NCBI GenBank assembly: GCA_016199325.1
Contig: JACQGW010000230.1
Coordinates: 1 to 15,810 of the forward strand
Length of the DNA stretch: 15,810 bases
Direction: 5' to 3'
Source: Chloroflexota bacterium
Lineage (GTDB): Bacteria; Chloroflexota; Dehalococcoidia; JACQGW01
In this document: positions 12,913 to 15,810 of the stretch, piece by piece
How positions within the stretch are numbered: position 1 is the first letter of the stretch
Layout: the number at the start of each line of letters is the position of its first letter
Position numbers and translations under genes: made by a program
The notes under the pieces: model-generated
Databases searched by the model: none
What the model was told of the DNA's origin: nothing
The model's input: the letters and a program-made list of their open reading frames with translations, nothing else

Positions 12913-14772
12913 ATGAACGAGCAGACACCCAACACCCCTCGCGTCCGTTCGGCCGCAGCGCACCGGCAGGTGTCGAGACGCCGGTTCCTGCGACTGGTGC
13001 TGGCGACGAGTGGCGGGCTGGCCGGCCTTGCCGCCGTCAGTTGCGGGCCCAGCGCCCCGGCCCCGGCCACGCAGGCGCCCGCGGCCGCCATTCCGACGCC
13101 GGCCCCCTGGTTGATGACGACGCCGACGTCCGCCCCGGCGCCGACCGCCGCGCCGACGCGCGCCGCCCAGCCCACCGCCGCCCCGGCGGCGACGGTGGCT
13201 CCGACTGTGGCGCCGACGACGGCGCCGGCTGCCACCGCCGAGACGAAGCCGGTGGTCGGGGGCAAGGTGATCGCGGCGGTGAAGTCGGAGTTCAGCGGCC
13301 TGGACCCGGCGCTCAACAGCGACTACCTCACGTGGTCGATGCAGAAGGCGGTCTACAACGGCCTCTACAACGTGTCACCGAAGCTCGAGATCTTCCCCGA
13401 GCTGGCCGAGTCGATGCCGCAGATCAGCGACGGCGGCACCCGGTACACCATCAAGCTCCGCAAGGGGGTCAAGTTCCACAACGGCCGGGAGATGACCGCC
13501 GACGACGTGGTCTTCAGCTTCACCCGGGTCGTGGACCCGAAGACCAGGTCCTGGGGCCCGAGCCATCTCTCCAGCATCGTCGGCTGGGACGAGCTGCGCA
13601 ATGAAAAGGCCGCGACCCTCTCGGGCGTCAAGGCGGTCGACCCCTACACCTTCGAGATCCGGCTGAAGCAGCCGCTGGGCTACTTCCTCCACGTGCTGAC
13701 CCACGCGGCGCCCCACGTGGTGCCGAAGGACGTGGCCGAGCGGCTCGGCGGGAAGATGACGGAGGCGGTGGGCACCGGCGCCTTCAAGGTCAAGGAGTGG
13801 CTGCCCGGCCAGCGGCTGGTCCTGGTCAAGAACAAGGACTGGTTCTTCGGTCCGCGCCCGTATCTGGACGAGGTGGAGTACCAGATCGGCGTCGATCCCC
13901 AGGTCCAGTTGCTGCGGGTGCTCAAGGGCGAGCTGGACTACGCGGTCGACCCGCCGCCCGCGGTCGAGTTGGCGAGCATCATCAACGACCCGAAGTACAA
14001 GGACTATCGGCTTATCGAGCCCATGACCCAGGGCGTCGGGCTGGGCATCAACGTGCAGATCGAGCCGTTCACCAAGCTGGAGGTGCGCCAGGCCGCCGCC
14101 CACGCGCTGAACCGGACCAAGTACGTCGAGGCGCTGGGCGGGGCGGCGTTCCCATCGAACAGCTACGTGCCGGCCGGCATCCCCGGGTTCAACAAGGATC
14201 TGAAGCCGATCCCGTACGACCCGGCGAAGTCGAAGGAGCTGCTCCAGAAAGCCGGCGTGGGGGGCGACATCAAGGCCGAGCTGTGGCTGACGATCGGCAT
14301 CAGCCATCTGGAGACCGTCATGCCGATGGTCCAGCAGGACCTCAAGCAGGTGGGGATCGACGTCGAGCTGCGGCGGGTCGCGACCGGGGCGTTCAACACC
14401 GCCGTCCGGAAGAACCCCGGCGTCGCGATGTTCCAGTCCAGCAAAGGCCCGAACTACCCCGAAGTGGCGGACTGGTACATGTATCCCTTCGGCTGTGCCA
14501 ACGTGGCGGATGGCGGAACGAATGGCTTCAAGTACTGCAATCCGAAGCTGGACGAGCTGAGGACCGAGGCCGACAAGCTGTACCGGCCGGAGGACCAGCC
14601 GAAGCGGCTCCAGATGTACCAGGAGCTCGAGAGGGAATGGCTGGCCGCCTCCGCGTACATCCCGCTGTACCAGATCAACCTGGTCCGCCTGCGCGCGCCG
14701 CGCTTCAAGGGGATGTTCCTCCATCCCCTCTGGTGGGAGGACTGGGAGAGCGTCTGGACGCTGCCCAAATAG
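12913..14772 (+). CDS. ABC transporter substrate-binding lipoprotein, family 5 (peptide/oligosaccharide type)
   Basis: A 619-residue exported lipoprotein. The N-terminus has a twin-arginine motif (SRRRFLR, residues 21-27), a hydrophobic stretch and a lipobox-like LAAVSC with the lipidated Cys44. A Pro/Ala/Thr-rich spacer (about 45-112) tethers the domain to the membrane. From about 115 it is a complete SBP_bac_5 domain. TRYTIKLRKGVKFHNGREM followed by TADDVVFSF is the family signature, and GTGAFKVKEWLPGQRLVLVKN is also characteristic. Family members deliver oligopeptides, nickel or oligosaccharides to an ABC importer; no permease or ATPase gene is visible here. The ATG at 12913 follows GGAGG by seven bases; an in-frame ATG at 12781 would add a stretch lacking signal features. 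It is transcribed from two promoters and is a tandem paralogue of the next gene. Confidence 0.95.
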   Translation: MNEQTPNTPRVRSAAAHRQVSRRRFLRLVLATSGGLAGLAAVSCGPSAPAPATQAPAAAIPTPAPWLMTTPTSAPAPTAAPTRAAQPTAAPAATVAPTVAPTTAPAATAETKPVVGGKVIAAVKSEFSGLDPALNSDYLTWSMQKAVYNGLYNVSPKLEIFPELAESMPQISDGGTRYTIKLRKGVKFHNGREMTADDVVFSFTRVVDPKTRSWGPSHLSSIVGWDELRNEKAATLSGVKAVDPYTFEIRLKQPLGYFLHVLTHAAPHVVPKDVAERLGGKMTEAVGTGAFKVKEWLPGQRLVLVKNKDWFFGPRPYLDEVEYQIGVDPQVQLLRVLKGELDYAVDPPPAVELASIINDPKYKDYRLIEPMTQGVGLGINVQIEPFTKLEVRQAAAHALNRTKYVEALGGAAFPSNSYVPAGIPGFNKDLKPIPYDPAKSKELLQKAGVGGDIKAELWLTIGISHLETVMPMVQQDLKQVGIDVELRRVATGAFNTAVRKNPGVAMFQSSKGPNYPEVADWYMYPFGCANVADGGTNGFKYCNPKLDELRTEADKLYRPEDQPKRLQMYQELEREWLAASAYIPLYQINLVRLRAPRFKGMFLHPLWWEDWESVWTLPK

Positions 14773-14930
14773 CGGTTTGACGGTTTCTGGTTCGTAGTTT
14801 CTGGTTTCTGGTTGGGGAAGCAGCCACAAGCACAAGCCAGAAACCAGAAACCACAAACCAGAAACGTCGGACTTGTGGTTTCTGGCTGGAAACGGGCCAA
14901 CACCTCCAAACCAGAAACCAGAAACCCCGC
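14773..14930. repeat. Four alternating heptad arrays forming two hairpins
   Basis: Seven-base units of the TTTCTGG type run from 14774 to about 14815. Units of the complementary CCAGAAA type run from 14822 to 14866, then forward again at 14871-14889, then complementary at 14904-14926. Arm 14783-14811 pairs with 14837-14865 over 29 bases with only two mismatches and a 25-base loop. A second, shorter hairpin joins 14877-14885 with 14911-14919 or 14918-14926. The block begins right after the substrate-binding protein stop and may end or attenuate transcription toward the second copy. Confidence 0.85.
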
Positions 14931-14939
14931 ATTTCATAA

Positions 14940-15054
14940 CCTGTTCATCGTTCGTGGGGCTCACCCGGTTTCGCCATGGTTTCGGTCGGTGTTGCTGGTC
15001 TCACCAATCTCGGTCGAGGCCATTGACGGCAAGCACGGATTGTGGAGGAAAGGT
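14940..15054 (+). repeat. Duplicated leader, copy 2
   Basis: The partner of 12798-12912. It retains the GGAGG ribosome binding site and the surrounding gattgtggagga. No promoter as good as those at 12601 and 12663 is seen here, so the second gene may depend on read-through past the hairpins. Confidence 0.75.
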
Positions 15055-15810
15055 ATGAACGAGCAGGCATCCGTCACCCCGCGCGTCAACGTAACCGCGC
15101 CGCGCCAACAGGTATCCAGGCGCCGATTCCTGCGCATCGTGCTGGCGACGAGCGGCGGGCTGGCCGGGCTCGCCGCCGTCAGTTGCGGGCCCAGCGCACC
15201 GGCGCCGGCCACCCAGGCGCCGGTAGCGGCCGTCCCTACCCCGGCCCCCTGGGTGCTGACGACGCCGACATCCGCTCCGGCCCCGGCCGCCGCGCCGACC
15301 ACTGCGCCGACCACTGCGCCGACGCGGGCCGCCCAGCCCGCGGCCCCGGCGACGGTTGCCCCGGCGGTGGCGCCGACGGTAGCGTCGGCCGCCACCGCCG
15401 AGACCAAGCCGGTGGTGGGAGGCAAGGTGATCGCGGCGCTGAAGTCGGAGTTCAGCGGCCTGGACCCGGCGTTCAACAGCGACTACCCCACGTGGTCGAT
15501 GCTGAAGGCGGTCTACAACGGCCTCTACAACGTGACGCCCAAGCTCGAGATCTATCCCGAGCTGGCCGAGTCGATGCCCCAGGTCAGCGACAACGGCACC
15601 CGGTACACCATCAAGCTCCGCAAGGGGGTCAAGTTCCACAACGGCCGCGAGATGACCGCCGACGACGTCGTCTACAGCTTCTGGCGAACGGTGAACCCGA
15701 AGATCCCCTCCTGGGGCCTGGGCTACTTCAGCGCCATCGTCGGCTATGAGGAGCTGCGGGATGGCAAAGCCGACACATTCTCGGGCGTCAAGGCGGTCGA
15801 CCCCTACACC
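15055..15810 (+). CDS. ABC transporter substrate-binding lipoprotein, family 5, second copy (partial)
   Basis: The first 252 residues of a close paralogue of the gene at 12913, cut by the window end. The Tat motif SRRRFLR, lipobox LAAVSC, Pro/Ala/Thr spacer (with an extra TAPTTAPT stretch) and SBP_bac_5 signature TRYTIKLRKGVKFHNGREM are all kept. Differences cluster in the spacer and after the signature (YSFWRTVNPKIPSWGLGYF against FSFTRVVDPKTRSWGPSHL), a region that may help shape the binding pocket. The two copies may therefore bind related but different ligands. The ATG at 15055 follows GGAGG by seven to eight bases. Confidence 0.93.
   Translation, partial: MNEQASVTPRVNVTAPRQQVSRRRFLRIVLATSGGLAGLAAVSCGPSAPAPATQAPVAAVPTPAPWVLTTPTSAPAPAAAPTTAPTTAPTRAAQPAAPATVAPAVAPTVASAATAETKPVVGGKVIAALKSEFSGLDPAFNSDYPTWSMLKAVYNGLYNVTPKLEIYPELAESMPQVSDNGTRYTIKLRKGVKFHNGREMTADDVVYSFWRTVNPKIPSWGLGYFSAIVGYEELRDGKADTFSGVKAVDPYT

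Noticed and set aside
13375..14964. 529-codon minus-strand frame opposite the substrate-binding protein
   Set aside because: It is a shadow of a conserved gene, and its upstream part is only translated heptad repeats.

Overview
The window is high-GC DNA (my estimate is the mid-to-upper 60s percent) with dense genes. The gene content suggests a free-living bacterium of the Chloroflexota, possibly Thermomicrobia-like. The clues are Tat-exported substrate-binding lipoproteins with long Pro/Ala/Thr linkers, a bS21 gene, a YvlD/holin-IV membrane protein, and a Pil/Pix-type chemotaxis operon without flagellar genes. This placement is inference from gene style, not from a marker gene.

Region 1 (1-4811, minus strand) is one tightly packed operon. 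In transcription order it encodes a DUF4388/PATAN-like protein, two single-domain response regulators (PilG-like, then PilH-like), a CheW adaptor, a membrane chemoreceptor with a PilJ/PixJ-like signalling tip, and the N-terminal Hpt part of a probable CheA kinase that leaves the window. Most stops overlap the next start. The order matches cyanobacterial pixG-H-I-J-L and Pseudomonas pilG-H-I-J-chpA, so the operon probably controls type IV pilus motility or a related surface response.

Region 2 (4812-7848) holds a small holin-IV/YvlD-type membrane protein (+) with a near-leaderless promoter, a double zinc-ribbon protein (-), ribosomal protein bS21 (-), and a thiolase (+). Between the first two lies a block of palindromic elements ending in a bidirectional terminator-like hairpin.

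Region 3 (8164-12362) is a divergent pair of paralogous clan-A-type glycosidase proteins, each ending in a PASTA-like domain. One is anchored by a multi-helix N-terminal membrane domain. The other has a signal peptide and an extra C-terminal domain. This is the most unusual protein architecture in the window.

Region 4 (12363-15810) has a tandem pair of family-5 substrate-binding lipoproteins; the second is cut by the window end. Their duplication includes about 115 bases of untranslated leader. A possible relic of a third copy's 3' end lies just upstream, and two sigma-70-like promoters precede the first gene.

Across regions 1, 2 and 4 and the gap after the thiolase run short arrays whose sequences differ but whose period is always seven bases. 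Several are arranged as inverted pairs able to form long hairpins. They resemble the heptanucleotide STRR repeats known from cyanobacteria and are the strongest unexplained non-coding signal here.
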